The position numbers and the translations under genes are program-made. A DNA stretch of 54,221 nt from Phycisphaeraceae bacterium (GTDB taxonomy: Bacteria > Planctomycetota > Phycisphaerae > Phycisphaerales > UBA1924), in contig JAHBXK010000023.1 of the NCBI GenBank assembly GCA_019636535.1, forward strand, positions 1 through 54,221. The letters run 5' to 3'. The notes below the pieces were generated by a model, which was not told the origin of the DNA, ran no database searches, and saw only the letters and a program-made list of their open reading frames with translations. Every line of letters begins with the position of its first letter. Within the stretch, counting starts at the first letter, position 1. Positions 14,166 to 23,311 of the stretch are shown here, one piece after another.

Positions 14166-15347
14166 CAACTGCTGCCGCGTTGCCGGCCCTTGGAAGAACG
14201 TGCGAACTGTTCCGTCCGCGTTCAGGACGTAGCACGACGGGAAGCCCATCACCTTGAGGCCGTCGAGGGCCGAATCGCCGGCGGGAATCAGCCGCATCGT
14301 CGATTGACGGCCGCTGAAGAGATCCACCGCCGATTGCGGGCCGGGTTCGCGGCCGGCGATCGCCACAAACTGAACGCCGCGCTGCTGATACTGCTCCTGC
14401 AACGCGTGCACGTCGTCCAGCGCGTTGACCGACGGCTTGAACAGCGTGCCGAAGAAGTACATCACCGTCGGGCCGCGACCCACCGAGTCGTTGTTGAAGG
14501 GCTTGCCCGATGAATCCGTCAGGTTGAAAGAGGGCAGGTGCTCGCCTTCTTGCACGCCGAGTTTGACAACTTCAATGGGCTGCGCGGGTGCGCCTTGTTC
14601 GGGGCGAGCGACCGGGGCCGGCGTGAGGTTGCGTGCGTACCCCTCCGGCAGATCGATCGAAAAGTCCTTCGGCGACAGAGCCATCGGCTTCACGCTCTTG
14701 ATCTCGAAGATCATCGACACGGCTTCAGGCCCATCGCCCGCGGCCTGCACCAGCCGGCGCGGCAGCCGATCGATCGCGCTGATCGCCCAGACCTGCTTCA
14801 TCGAGCCGCGCTCCGGCGCGATGGAAATCAGGTCGCAGACTTCGCCGTTCAGGTTCTCAACGCCCACGCGCTCGATCTTCGGTGACAGCATCTCGCGAGA
14901 GAACGGCTCGGCGTCCATGAACACCGCGTGGACGAGCATGTTGTTGACCAGACCCATCGACGGCCGTGCCATTTGGTCGGTCACGCTCCGCTCCACAAGT
15001 TCGCGCTTCTCGTGGTCCAGCCACGTCACCGTGGTTCCGTCGTTGACAAGCCGAACGCGTTCGTCGCCCTTGGTCGGCTGCTTCACGCGCCCGTCCACCG
15101 AGATCATCGGCGAACGCATGTCCTTGTTGCGCAGCAGCCGGATCGTGCCCGAGGCGTCGATCACGTCCCTCAGCAGCCCCGTGGCCGATCGAGCCGTTGT
15201 CATCTCCATCCCGTTCGAGTTCTTGATGGCCTGCGCGGACTGCTCGAGGATTTCCTTCGCGCCCGGGTCGACCTGCGCCAGGCAAGTCAAGGGGCAGAAC
15301 GCGATGATCGCGGCGACGACGAACGAGCGAACTGGAATCATGGTCAT
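14130..15347 (-). CDS. Exported DUF2092/LolA-like plus thioredoxin-fold protein without redox cysteines
   Basis: A 405-residue exported protein. A signal peptide (MTMIPVRSFVVAAIIAFCPLTCLAQ) is followed by a domain of about 200 residues that resembles the DUF2092/LolA-like periplasmic fold (lines such as RLVNDGTTVTWLDHEKRELVERS). A C-terminal TlpA/AhpC-type thioredoxin fold begins near residue 260 (EGEHLPSFNLTDSSGKPFN). Where TlpA proteins have W-C-x-x-C, this one reads GPTVMYFFGTLFKPSVNALDDV, with no Cys. The fold probably serves binding rather than thiol chemistry. It ends FPSCYVLNADGTVRTFFQGPA, with the expected cis-Pro region. The start at 15347 follows CCGGAG closely; 15341 is an alternative. 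Confidence 0.75.
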   Translation of the reverse strand: MTMIPVRSFVVAAIIAFCPLTCLAQVDPGAKEILEQSAQAIKNSNGMEMTTARSATGLLRDVIDASGTIRLLRNKDMRSPMISVDGRVKQPTKGDERVRLVNDGTTVTWLDHEKRELVERSVTDQMARPSMGLVNNMLVHAVFMDAEPFSREMLSPKIERVGVENLNGEVCDLISIAPERGSMKQVWAISAIDRLPRRLVQAAGDGPEAVSMIFEIKSVKPMALSPKDFSIDLPEGYARNLTPAPVARPEQGAPAQPIEVVKLGVQEGEHLPSFNLTDSSGKPFNNDSVGRGPTVMYFFGTLFKPSVNALDDVHALQEQYQQRGVQFVAIAGREPGPQSAVDLFSGRQSTMRLIPAGDSALDGLKVMGFPSCYVLNADGTVRTFFQGPATRQQLAEAIDRALETK

Positions 15348-15958
15348 GAAACTCCGGAAAGTGTCGGCTGAGGTCATGCCGCCCGCTAAGCAGGCAGCCG
15401 ATTGCGTGGGATCCACAGGCGAAGTACCGCAGGGCTTATTCGCACAATTCGGCACCCTGCTCGGACGGGACGACGACCGAGGCGGGGGGCAGAGGATAGC
15501 GGTCTGTAGCCTTGAAACCGACATGCTATCGGTCGGATCGTGCTCCATGCTCACCGCGATTCGGCGAAGTTTGTTCGTACTTTGAGCGGATTTGGCGTTG
15601 CATCGGCGGGAACCCCCCTGGACCGGTGAATGGGAACCCGGATCGGTCGGTTCGCTTGGATTCGTGGGGATCTCCCGCGAAAACGGGACGTTCGGCGCGG
15701 GCTCTTCTAGTATTCGATTCTGTTCTCGGCCGTCCCGCCTTGGGCATGCCCAGCCAAGGCGAGGAGTCTCGGCGGTAATCGCCGGGTCGGTCTCCGCAGG
15801 GGTCTACCTCTGGCCTGGGCGAGCCGGGCCGTGCGGAGTGGGGGCCGGTGGTGGGGCAGCGAGCGTCGGATCGTTCGAGTGTTCGATGGGTCGAAGTCAA
15901 CTCCGGTCGGGCGGCGGACGCCTCTGGCCGGCAGACAGTCAGGAAAGGCAACAGCATC
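15348..15958 (+). promoter_or_regulatory. 611-base gap before ppdK with one strong inverted repeat
   Basis: No gene is supported in this gap. It contains an 8-bp inverted repeat, CGCCTTGG (15736-15743) and CCAAGGCG (15754-15761), around a 10-base loop, in a G/C-rich stretch. A possible -10-like TATTCGATT lies near 15710. A large open frame continues upstream of the chosen ppdK start but does not look like protein. Promoters for both flanking divergent genes must lie here; I could not place them. No known riboswitch motif was recognised. Confidence 0.4.
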
Positions 15959-18745
15959 ATGGCAGACCGCAGCGGCAAGACCGCCCGACAGCACAAGCCG
16001 GGCATGAGCAAGAAGAAGACCTCCAAGCGGCTGGCCCCGTCGGCTGCGCCGACCACGCTGGCGCACCACGAGTCCGGTGGGCTCAACGGAACGGTCAACG
16101 GCTCGAAGAAGCCCACGAAGATGGTGTACTACTTCGGCAAGAGCCGGACGGAGGGCAAGGCGACCGACAAACTGCTGCTGGGCGGCAAGGGCGCGAACCT
16201 GGCCGACATGACGAGCATCGGCCTTCCCGTGCCCCCCGGCTTCACGATCACGACCGATGTCTGCGCGCTGTACTACAAGGCCGGCAAGCGTCTGCCACAC
16301 GGCCTGATGAACGAGGTGCAGAAGAACGTCGCAATGCTCGAAAAGGACACGGGCAAGAAGTTCGGCGACGTGAACAACCCGCTGCTGGTCTCCGTTCGCT
16401 CCGGCGCAGCCGTCTCTATGCCGGGCATGATGGACACGATCCTGAACCTCGGCCTCACCGACGCGGCGACGGAGGGTCTGGCCAAGGCGACCGGCAACAA
16501 GCGGTTCGCCTACGACGCCTACCGCCGGCTCATCAACATGTTCGGCGACGTCGTGATGGGCGTCGACCACGAGCACTTCGAGCACAAGTTCGACGAGATC
16601 AAAAAGAAGTACCGAACCCAGAGCGACACCGACGTGCCCACCGAGGGCATCGTCGAACTCTGCGACGCGTACAAGGCGATCTACCGGCGCTACGTGGGCG
16701 AAGACTTCCCGCAGAATCCGTTCAAGCAACTGGAACTGGCGATCGAGGCCGTCTTCAAGAGCTGGAACGGTGAGCGTGCGATCACCTATCGCCGGCTGAC
16801 CAACGCCTCGGGGCTGAACGGCACCGCGGTGAACGTGCAATCGATGGTCTTCGGCAACATGGGCGACGACTCGGGCACGGGCGTGGCGTTCACCCGCAAC
16901 CCCAGCACGGGCGACAACGTCTTCTACGGCGAGTTCCTGATCAACGCGCAGGGCGAGGACGTCGTCGCGGGCATCCGTACGCCGAAGCCCGTCGCCGAGA
17001 TGGCCAAGTGGAACAAGAAAGTCTACGACCAACTTCTCAAGATCAAGTCCACGCTCGAGAAGCACTACAAGGAGATGCAGGACATCGAGTTTACCATCGA
17101 GCGCGGCACGCTCTACATGCTCCAGACCCGCTCCGGCAAGCGAACGGGCTTCGCCGCGGTCAAGATCGCCTGCGACATGGTGAGCGAGCGACTGATCGAT
17201 GAGAAGACGGCTCTCCTGCGCATCCCCGCCGGCGATCTGATTCAACTCCTGCTGCCCAGTTTCGACCCGGTGCAGAAGAAGATCGCACGCGTGCTGACGC
17301 GCGGCCTGCCCGCGTCGCCCGGCGCCGCGGTGGGCAAGCCCGCCTTCACCGCCGAGGAGGCCGTGACACGCGCTCGCAACGGCGAGAAGGTGATCCTTGT
17401 CCGAAAGGAAACGAGCCCCGAAGATGTTGAGGGCATGCACCTGGCGGCGGGTATCCTCACGAGCACCGGCGGAATGACCAGCCACGCGGCCGTCGTGGCA
17501 CGCGGCTGGGGCAAGTGTTGCGTCGCGGGCGCGGGCGAGGTCCAGATCGACTCCGCCAAGGGGCAGTTCACCGTCGGCGGCAGATTCTTCGGTCGGGAGG
17601 ACGTCATCTCGATCGACGGTTCCACCGGTGAGGTCATGCAGGGCGCGGTCGCGACGGTCGAGGCAAAACTCTCCGGTGATTTCTCAAAGGTCATGCGTTG
17701 GAGCGACAAGTACCGCAAGATCGCCGTGCGGACCAACGCCGACACGCCCGCCGATGCGCAGCGCGCTCGCGAGTTCGGAGCCACCGGCATCGGCCTGTGC
17801 CGAACCGAGCACATGTTCTTCGAAGGCGAACGCATCCGCTCGATGCGAAAAATGATCCTCGCCGAGACGCAGGCCGAGCGTGAGAAGGCGCTGGCCGAAC
17901 TGCTGCCTTATCAGCGCGACGACTTCGTGGGTATCTTCGCCGCCATGAAGGGCCACCCGGTCACGATCCGACTGATCGATCCGCCCCTGCACGAGTTCCT
18001 GCCGCACGACGAGAAGAGCCAGCAGGAGATGGCCCGGGCCCTCAACGTCAACGTCGACAAGATCAAGCGGCGGGTTGCCATGTTGCACGAACTGAACCCG
18101 ATGCTCGGTCATCGCGGCTGCCGGCTCTGCGTCACGTATCCCGAAATCCTGAAGATGCAGGTCACGGCCATCGCAGAGGCCACCATCGAGTGCATCCGTT
18201 CGAAGATCAAGGCGCTCCCTGAGATCATGATCCCCCTGGTCGGTACGCGCCGGGAGATCCAGTTCCTGCGCGAATTGGTCGAGCAGACGATCCACGAAGT
18301 CCGCGCGGCCGAGGACTACAAGCCGCGGCTGGACATCAAGATCGGCACCATGATCGAAATTCCTCGCGCTGCGCTCACGGCCGACGAGATCGCCCGCCAC
18401 GCCGATTTCTTCTCCTTCGGCACCAACGATCTCACGCAGATGACGTTCGGCTTCTCACGCGACGACATCAACTCCTTCCTGCCCGACTACCTCACCAAGG
18501 ACATTCTCGAGACCGATCCCTTCCAGACCCTCGACCGGACCGGTGTGGGACAGTTGGTGACGATGGGAATCGAGCGCGGCCGCCAGACGAACCCTCAACT
18601 CAAGATCGGCATCTGCGGCGAGCACGGCGGAGACCCCAAGAGCGTCCATTTCTTCGCCAAGACCGGCATGGACTACGTCTCGTGCTCACCTTACCGGGTG
18701 CCGATCGCGCGACTCGCGGCGGCACAGGCCGAACTGATGAAGTGA
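15959..18745 (+). CDS. ppdK: Pyruvate, phosphate dikinase
   Basis: Interconverts pyruvate, ATP and phosphate with phosphoenolpyruvate, AMP and pyrophosphate. All three regions are present. The ATP-grasp domain has LLGGKGANLADM..IGLPVPPGFTI near residue 75 and VSVRSGAAVSMPGMMDTILNLG near 145. The swivelling phospho-His domain has GGMTSHAAVVARGWGKCCV near 500, with His as the phosphorylated residue. The C-terminal PEP/pyruvate barrel has GIGLCRTEHMFF near 610 and a late GICGEHGGDPKSVHFF. Length 928 aa is slightly above the usual 880-900 because of a Lys/Ser-rich N-terminal extension of about 55 residues. The start at 15959 has AGGAAAGG upstream. It stands alone, with a 611-base gap before it. 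Confidence 0.96.
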   Translation: MADRSGKTARQHKPGMSKKKTSKRLAPSAAPTTLAHHESGGLNGTVNGSKKPTKMVYYFGKSRTEGKATDKLLLGGKGANLADMTSIGLPVPPGFTITTDVCALYYKAGKRLPHGLMNEVQKNVAMLEKDTGKKFGDVNNPLLVSVRSGAAVSMPGMMDTILNLGLTDAATEGLAKATGNKRFAYDAYRRLINMFGDVVMGVDHEHFEHKFDEIKKKYRTQSDTDVPTEGIVELCDAYKAIYRRYVGEDFPQNPFKQLELAIEAVFKSWNGERAITYRRLTNASGLNGTAVNVQSMVFGNMGDDSGTGVAFTRNPSTGDNVFYGEFLINAQGEDVVAGIRTPKPVAEMAKWNKKVYDQLLKIKSTLEKHYKEMQDIEFTIERGTLYMLQTRSGKRTGFAAVKIACDMVSERLIDEKTALLRIPAGDLIQLLLPSFDPVQKKIARVLTRGLPASPGAAVGKPAFTAEEAVTRARNGEKVILVRKETSPEDVEGMHLAAGILTSTGGMTSHAAVVARGWGKCCVAGAGEVQIDSAKGQFTVGGRFFGREDVISIDGSTGEVMQGAVATVEAKLSGDFSKVMRWSDKYRKIAVRTNADTPADAQRAREFGATGIGLCRTEHMFFEGERIRSMRKMILAETQAEREKALAELLPYQRDDFVGIFAAMKGHPVTIRLIDPPLHEFLPHDEKSQQEMARALNVNVDKIKRRVAMLHELNPMLGHRGCRLCVTYPEILKMQVTAIAEATIECIRSKIKALPEIMIPLVGTRREIQFLRELVEQTIHEVRAAEDYKPRLDIKIGTMIEIPRAALTADEIARHADFFSFGTNDLTQMTFGFSRDDINSFLPDYLTKDILETDPFQTLDRTGVGQLVTMGIERGRQTNPQLKIGICGEHGGDPKSVHFFAKTGMDYVSCSPYRVPIARLAAAQAELMK

Positions 18746-18956
18746 GCCGACAGCGCCGGAGCCCGCATCACGCGCACCCCTGCGCCCATGCCTTGGCTTT
18801 TGCGCGCCCGCCTGGCGCTTCCGTCCGCTGTGCCGTTTGCACGGGTCGGGCGGTGAGGCTGTAGACTGTGGCGTCAGGATTGAGACAGAAACCGCGTTGT
18901 TCGGTTGCCACGTTGGCCGAGGCGGGTCGGGGAGGACGTTGGAGAGTGCCCACGCG

Positions 18957-20285
18957 ATGACGATCGCGCTGATCCTTTTGCTCATCATGCTCAACGGCGT
19001 CTTCGCGATGACGGAGGCGGCGTTGATCTCTTCGCGCCGTGCGCGGCTTGAGGCCATGTCCGCTCGCGGCAGCCGCGGTGCACTTCGGGCCTTGGCGCTC
19101 ACCGACAATCCAACGCGGTTCTTGAGCACGGTGCAAGTCGGGATCACGCTCATCGGTATCGGCGCCGGTGCTCTGGGCGAAAAGTCGATCGCGGACCAGA
19201 TCGAGCCGCTCGTCCGCGACTTGCCGCTCATCGGGCGCTACTCGGGCACAACCTCGTCGATCATCATGGTCGTCATCCTGACGTACTTCTCCCTGATCCT
19301 CGGCGAACTGGTGCCCAAGCGGCTGGCGCTCGCAAACCCCGAAGGCGTGTCGAGCGTGATGGCTGCGCCGATGAACCTCATCGCCAGGCTGGTCCGCCCG
19401 CTGGTCGCGCTCCTCAGCACTTCAACGGACCTGCTCGTGCGTCTCTTCCCGGCGAGGGCATCGGCGAGCGAGGCACACGCCGAGGCCGAAGTGAAGGCGC
19501 TTCTGGCGTCGGGCGCGCAGCAGGGCGTTTTCCACGAGAGTGAGCAGCGCATCGTGGAGAGGGTCTTTCGGCTCAGCGATCAGACCGCGCGGTCGCTCAT
19601 GGTGCCGCGCACGGAGATCGACTGGCTTCGTGCCGACGATCCGGTCGGGCGCGTTCGAGTCGCCGTGGCGACCAGTTCACACTCGCACTTCCCGGTCTGC
19701 AAGGGACAGGGTGGACTGGACGATCTCATCGGTGTCGTGCACGTCAAAGACTTGGTCAAGAGCGGTCTCATCACCGACGACGTCAACGTCGGCCAGATCG
19801 CCCGACCGCCGATGTTCGTGCCGGAAAACACCCCAGCGCTCGAACTCCTCGAACGCTTCCGCCAGAGCCGCGAGCACATTGTCTTTGTCGCCGACGAGCA
19901 CGGCACGCTCGAAGGGCTGGTGACGCTCAACGACGTCGTGACCGCGATCATCGGCGAAGTGTCGCGGCACGATGACGACGACGACCCCATGGTCGTTCGA
20001 CGCAGCGAATCCTCGTTCCTGCTCGACGGATTGCTGGGCGTCGACGAACTCCGTCGGGTGATGGGTCTCAACGACGATGACGAACTGCCGAAGCAGGAAG
20101 AGGGGTACGAAACGCTCGGCGGTCTGGTGATGACGTTCCTCGGTCGAATCCCCGCCACCGGCGATGTGTTCACGTGGAACCGCTATCGCTTCGAGGTTGT
20201 CGACATGGACCGCAAGCGCGTCGACAAGGTCATGCTGACGATCGAGCCGGCCGGCGGCGAAGACCCGTTCGCCGCGGCGAAGTAG
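18957..20285 (+). CDS. CNNM/CorC-type transporter with CBS pair
   Basis: A 442-residue member of the HlyC/CorC (CNNM) family, often described as magnesium or cobalt efflux proteins. The N-terminal DUF21 domain has four hydrophobic segments with MLNGVFAMTEAALISSRRARLEAM at residues 10-33 and ILGELVPKRLALANPE near 120. Two CBS domains follow (ARSLMVPRTEIDWLRADD, then HIVFVADEHGTLEGLVTLND). The CorC_HlyC domain closes the protein (GRIPATGDVFTWNRYRFEVVDMD). An Asp-rich loop (RHDDDDDPMV) precedes the last domain. The start at 18957 follows GGAGAG by about 10 bases. The gene converges on purK. The transported ion is not certain for this family. Confidence 0.88.
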   Translation: MTIALILLLIMLNGVFAMTEAALISSRRARLEAMSARGSRGALRALALTDNPTRFLSTVQVGITLIGIGAGALGEKSIADQIEPLVRDLPLIGRYSGTTSSIIMVVILTYFSLILGELVPKRLALANPEGVSSVMAAPMNLIARLVRPLVALLSTSTDLLVRLFPARASASEAHAEAEVKALLASGAQQGVFHESEQRIVERVFRLSDQTARSLMVPRTEIDWLRADDPVGRVRVAVATSSHSHFPVCKGQGGLDDLIGVVHVKDLVKSGLITDDVNVGQIARPPMFVPENTPALELLERFRQSREHIVFVADEHGTLEGLVTLNDVVTAIIGEVSRHDDDDDPMVVRRSESSFLLDGLLGVDELRRVMGLNDDDELPKQEEGYETLGGLVMTFLGRIPATGDVFTWNRYRFEVVDMDRKRVDKVMLTIEPAGGEDPFAAAK

Positions 20286-20348
20286 AGCGCGATCTCGATC
20301 CTCCTTTCGAAGGCGTGACTCGAGCCGGCCGCGGACATCGGTCACGAT

Positions 20349-21617
20349 TCAGTCGGCCGTCGCAGCGGGGATCGAGCCCCGAATCCACCCGATGCGCCGT
20401 TCGAGATCTGCACGCGATACTGCGCACGCGTTGATGTGCCCGATCTTTCGTCCGCGACGGGCCGCCTTGCCGTAGAGGTGCAGCCGCATCCACGGCTCTC
20501 GTGGCATCGAGGCGGGATCGGGGATCGGCCCGCCGATCAGATTCACCATGCCCCAGACCGTTCCGGATCCCTCCACGGGCAAATGACTCGTGCTGCCGAT
20601 CGGCCAGCCGAGCACGGCGCGTACATGGTTCTCAAACTGTCCGGTGACAGAGCCGTCCATCGTCCAATGTCCGCTGTTGTGCACGCGCGGCGCCATCTCA
20701 TTCCCGAGCATGCGCACGCCGCCCTTCCCTTCCTCGACGACAAAGAGCTCGATGGCCAGCACGCCGCGATACTCCATGTCGGCGAGCAATCGATCGATGT
20801 TCGACCGAATCTGACGAAAGGTCACACTCTCGGGCCCGGTCGCGGGTGCGATCGAAGTCCGAAGGATGCCGCCCGAGTGAGTGTTCTCGGTCAGTGGGTA
20901 GAAGTGTGTTTCGCCCCCCGCACCTCGAACGCAGATCGCTGAGACCTCGCGTGCGAAGGGCACGAATGCCTCCACGAGCAGTTCGACGCCGCTCGCACCG
21001 TTCGCGCTCTCACCGGCCCGACCCACGTCCTGTTCCGGTGAGCCGTTCGGTACCCTGAGGTGCCGCGCAACGTCCTCGAAAGAGACCCCGATTTCGCCGT
21101 GCGAGCGGATCACCGCCTGGCCCTTGCCGTCGTAGCCCATGCGGCGCGTCTTGAGCACGCACGGCAACCCAATCGGCCCTTCGATGGCCTTCCGCAGCTC
21201 GTCAACGCTCGAAACAGCTGCGTAGGCGGGCACGGCGAGCCCGGCCCGCTCGAATGCCCGCTTCTCCTCCAGGCGATCCTGTGCCACCGCGAGCGCGTTC
21301 GGAGGCGGTGACACAATGCCGGGGCGCTGCGCTGCGAGCCAGCGCGCGGTGGCCGCGGGCACGTTCTCAAACTCATACGTGATCGCGTCCAGACCCTCCG
21401 CAAACCGCGACAGCGCTGCGGCATCATCGAACCGTCCGACAATCAGTTCCCCGACATCCCCCGCCGGTGCGTCCGGGTCAGGATCGAGGAACCGGAAGCG
21501 CACGCCCAACGGCGCACCGGCGAGCGCAAGCATTCTTCCGAGCTGGCCGCCGCCCAGAACACCGAGCGTGGCGGTGTGTCGCAGGTCGGCCGTTGCCCGA
21601 TGCCGACCGATGCTCAC
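20349..21617 (-). CDS. purK: N5-carboxyaminoimidazole ribonucleotide synthase
   Basis: ATP-grasp enzyme that carboxylates aminoimidazole ribonucleotide in purine synthesis. The N-terminal [22 protein letters not shown] is diagnostic. The later [47 protein letters not shown] and [21 protein letters not shown] match the family. Length 422 aa is slightly long, with a loop near residue 195 ([18 protein letters not shown]). The start overlaps the purE stop by 4 bases, so purE and purK are translationally coupled. Confidence 0.95.
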   Translation of the reverse strand: MSIGRHRATADLRHTATLGVLGGGQLGRMLALAGAPLGVRFRFLDPDPDAPAGDVGELIVGRFDDAAALSRFAEGLDAITYEFENVPAATARWLAAQRPGIVSPPPNALAVAQDRLEEKRAFERAGLAVPAYAAVSSVDELRKAIEGPIGLPCVLKTRRMGYDGKGQAVIRSHGEIGVSFEDVARHLRVPNGSPEQDVGRAGESANGASGVELLVEAFVPFAREVSAICVRGAGGETHFYPLTENTHSGGILRTSIAPATGPESVTFRQIRSNIDRLLADMEYRGVLAIELFVVEEGKGGVRMLGNEMAPRVHNSGHWTMDGSVTGQFENHVRAVLGWPIGSTSHLPVEGSGTVWGMVNLIGGPIPDPASMPREPWMRLHLYGKAARRGRKIGHINACAVSRADLERRIGWIRGSIPAATAD

Positions 21618-22162
21618 GCCGCGGCTCCACCGTCTTCTGCCCCACCGCCTTCAGAGGGACCCGAAGCTTGGCCGACCGTGCGCGGGTCAGGTTGTTCAAG
21701 CACAAATCGCGTCTGCTCCTCCCGGAACGCGACCAGTCGCTTGCGGATCAATTCGTCGCTCCCCGCGAGAATTGCCGCCGCGAGCAACGCGGCGTTCTTC
21801 GCGCCCGCTTCGCCGATCGCCAGCGTGCCGACCGGAATGCCCGCCGGCATCTGCGCGATGCTCAGCAACGAGTCGAGCCCGTTGAGCGCTCTGCTCTGCA
21901 CAGGCACGCCGAGCACCGGCAGGTGCGTCTTGCTCGCGCACATGCCCGGCAGGTGCGCTGCGCCGCCGGCCCCGGCGATGATGATGCGGAGCCCGCGATC
22001 CGCTGCGGACTCTGCATACTCAAAGAGCAAGTCGGGCGTTCGATGCGCTGAGACGACCCGGGTTTCGTGCCCGATCTCGAGCGCGTCAAGCGTTCGCGAT
22101 GCGTGCCGCATCGTTTCCCAGTCCGACTTGGACCCCATGATGATGCCGACAAGGACCGCCAT
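21614..22162 (-). CDS. purE: N5-CAIR mutase
   Basis: Class I PurE, the step after PurK in de novo purine synthesis. The sequence begins [18 protein letters not shown], continues with VVSAHRTPD near residue 42, and has [12 protein letters not shown] near 65 and [21 protein letters not shown] near 85. These are the usual active-site loops. An extra low-complexity C-terminal tail ([15 protein letters not shown]) extends the protein to 182 aa. The ATG at 22162 is preferred over a GTG two codons earlier. Confidence 0.95.
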   Translation of the reverse strand: MAVLVGIIMGSKSDWETMRHASRTLDALEIGHETRVVSAHRTPDLLFEYAESAADRGLRIIIAGAGGAAHLPGMCASKTHLPVLGVPVQSRALNGLDSLLSIAQMPAGIPVGTLAIGEAGAKNAALLAAAILAGSDELIRKRLVAFREEQTRFVLEQPDPRTVGQASGPSEGGGAEDGGAAA

Positions 22163-22216
22163 GCACACAGCGTATGCGATTCCCTCGCGACCCGGTCGCT
22201 GCGACTTCGTTCGGCG

Positions 22217-23209
22217 TCAGGGGGTGTCCGATTCCCAGAAATCCGAGCCCGAACCGCTCTTGCCCCCGTCGTCCCGTTCCCCATCGATTCCGGGTACATG
22301 GTCGGCCGCACCGGGTTGGCGAACGGCTCGGTTCTCACTCGCCGAGTCGCGCAGCAGCCGGGCGTCGTCCATCAGGTAGAGCGAGACAAGCCAGTCTCGA
22401 ACCAGGTACGGATCGACTCGCAGGATGCCCCTGATCGAGCCGTCGACCGCCAGTTTCTGTCGGCTCGTGGCGGGAGTGGTCAACTTGACCTCGATCGCGT
22501 CGTACGGTGTCGGGGGCACGCCGATGCAGCAACCGTCCCACTGATTCAGCATCATCAGCATCTCGTCCGGGCTTGCGGCCATGATCGGAAACGCGATGTA
22601 GCCCGAAATGCTCACCCACTTGTCGTGAACGAGGTTCAACCGATCCGGTAGGTGCGTGCGGCCGAGCCTGGGTTGGTATGTCTCCTGCGCCGAGACCAGA
22701 AACTCCCAAGTGATCTGGATGGGGTCCGCCTCAGTGCCTTTGCCCTTCAACACGAAGCGGTTGTCGACGAGCATCGAGCCGTCGTCGCGTCGATCAACCA
22801 CGGCCTTTGGGGGCTTGTCGTTCGACTCGATGCGCGATGCCGTCTGAGCCGCCTCGGCGCCAACGGGTTGGCGACTCGGTGAATTCCCGCCCGGTGCTTC
22901 AAAGACGGGCAGGGCGGTCGAATCGAACGGATCCGCCGCGAGCATCGGATCGGCAAACAGCGAGCGCTCCAACTCTGCGGTCATTTCGTCCAGTGCATCG
23001 AATTCGCGCTGCGACTGCGTGCCCGTCCGATCGGGAGTCGCTGTGTTTGCTCGTTCAGGCTCCGCCCGTCGGGGCGGATAGACGATCGGCCGTCCTTCAC
23101 CGCTCGCATCGGCCACAGTCCCTGACGCCGAATCGTCCGGCAAACGACGGACGACGAGCACCGAGGTCACGATCGCCAGCAATCCCAGTATGGCCCAGAA
23201 GATCTTCAT
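22217..23209 (-). CDS. Membrane-anchored DUF3299 protein
   Basis: A 330-residue protein with an N-terminal anchor or signal (MKIFWAILGLLAIVTSVLVV), then a long polar linker rich in Pro, Glu and Ser (about residues 25-150). A DUF3299 domain follows: KWVSISGYIAFPIMA near 215 and the hallmark WDGCCIGVPPTPYDAIEV near 242. The family often occurs with ABC transporters and lipoproteins in Gram-negatives and may sit in the periplasm. Its biochemical role is unknown. The C-terminus is charged and disordered. The gene is divergent from the Hsp70 gene about 100 bases away and 54 bases downstream from purE. Confidence 0.8.
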   Translation of the reverse strand: MKIFWAILGLLAIVTSVLVVRRLPDDSASGTVADASGEGRPIVYPPRRAEPERANTATPDRTGTQSQREFDALDEMTAELERSLFADPMLAADPFDSTALPVFEAPGGNSPSRQPVGAEAAQTASRIESNDKPPKAVVDRRDDGSMLVDNRFVLKGKGTEADPIQITWEFLVSAQETYQPRLGRTHLPDRLNLVHDKWVSISGYIAFPIMAASPDEMLMMLNQWDGCCIGVPPTPYDAIEVKLTTPATSRQKLAVDGSIRGILRVDPYLVRDWLVSLYLMDDARLLRDSASENRAVRQPGAADHVPGIDGERDDGGKSGSGSDFWESDTP

Positions 23210-23311
23210 GCTTGCGTGATCGATCGCTCGGCGACAGCCGCTCATACTACCGCTCGGAACACCCGAACGGTTCGGCCATAGGCAGCCCCGAACGAACCCT
23301 ATCTTTGACCG

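Noticed and set aside
15707..17485. Very long antisense open frame over ppdK
   Set aside because: It mirrors the ppdK coding frame, is Arg/Val/His/Leu-rich with no family motif and has no ribosome site. It is a high-GC shadow frame.
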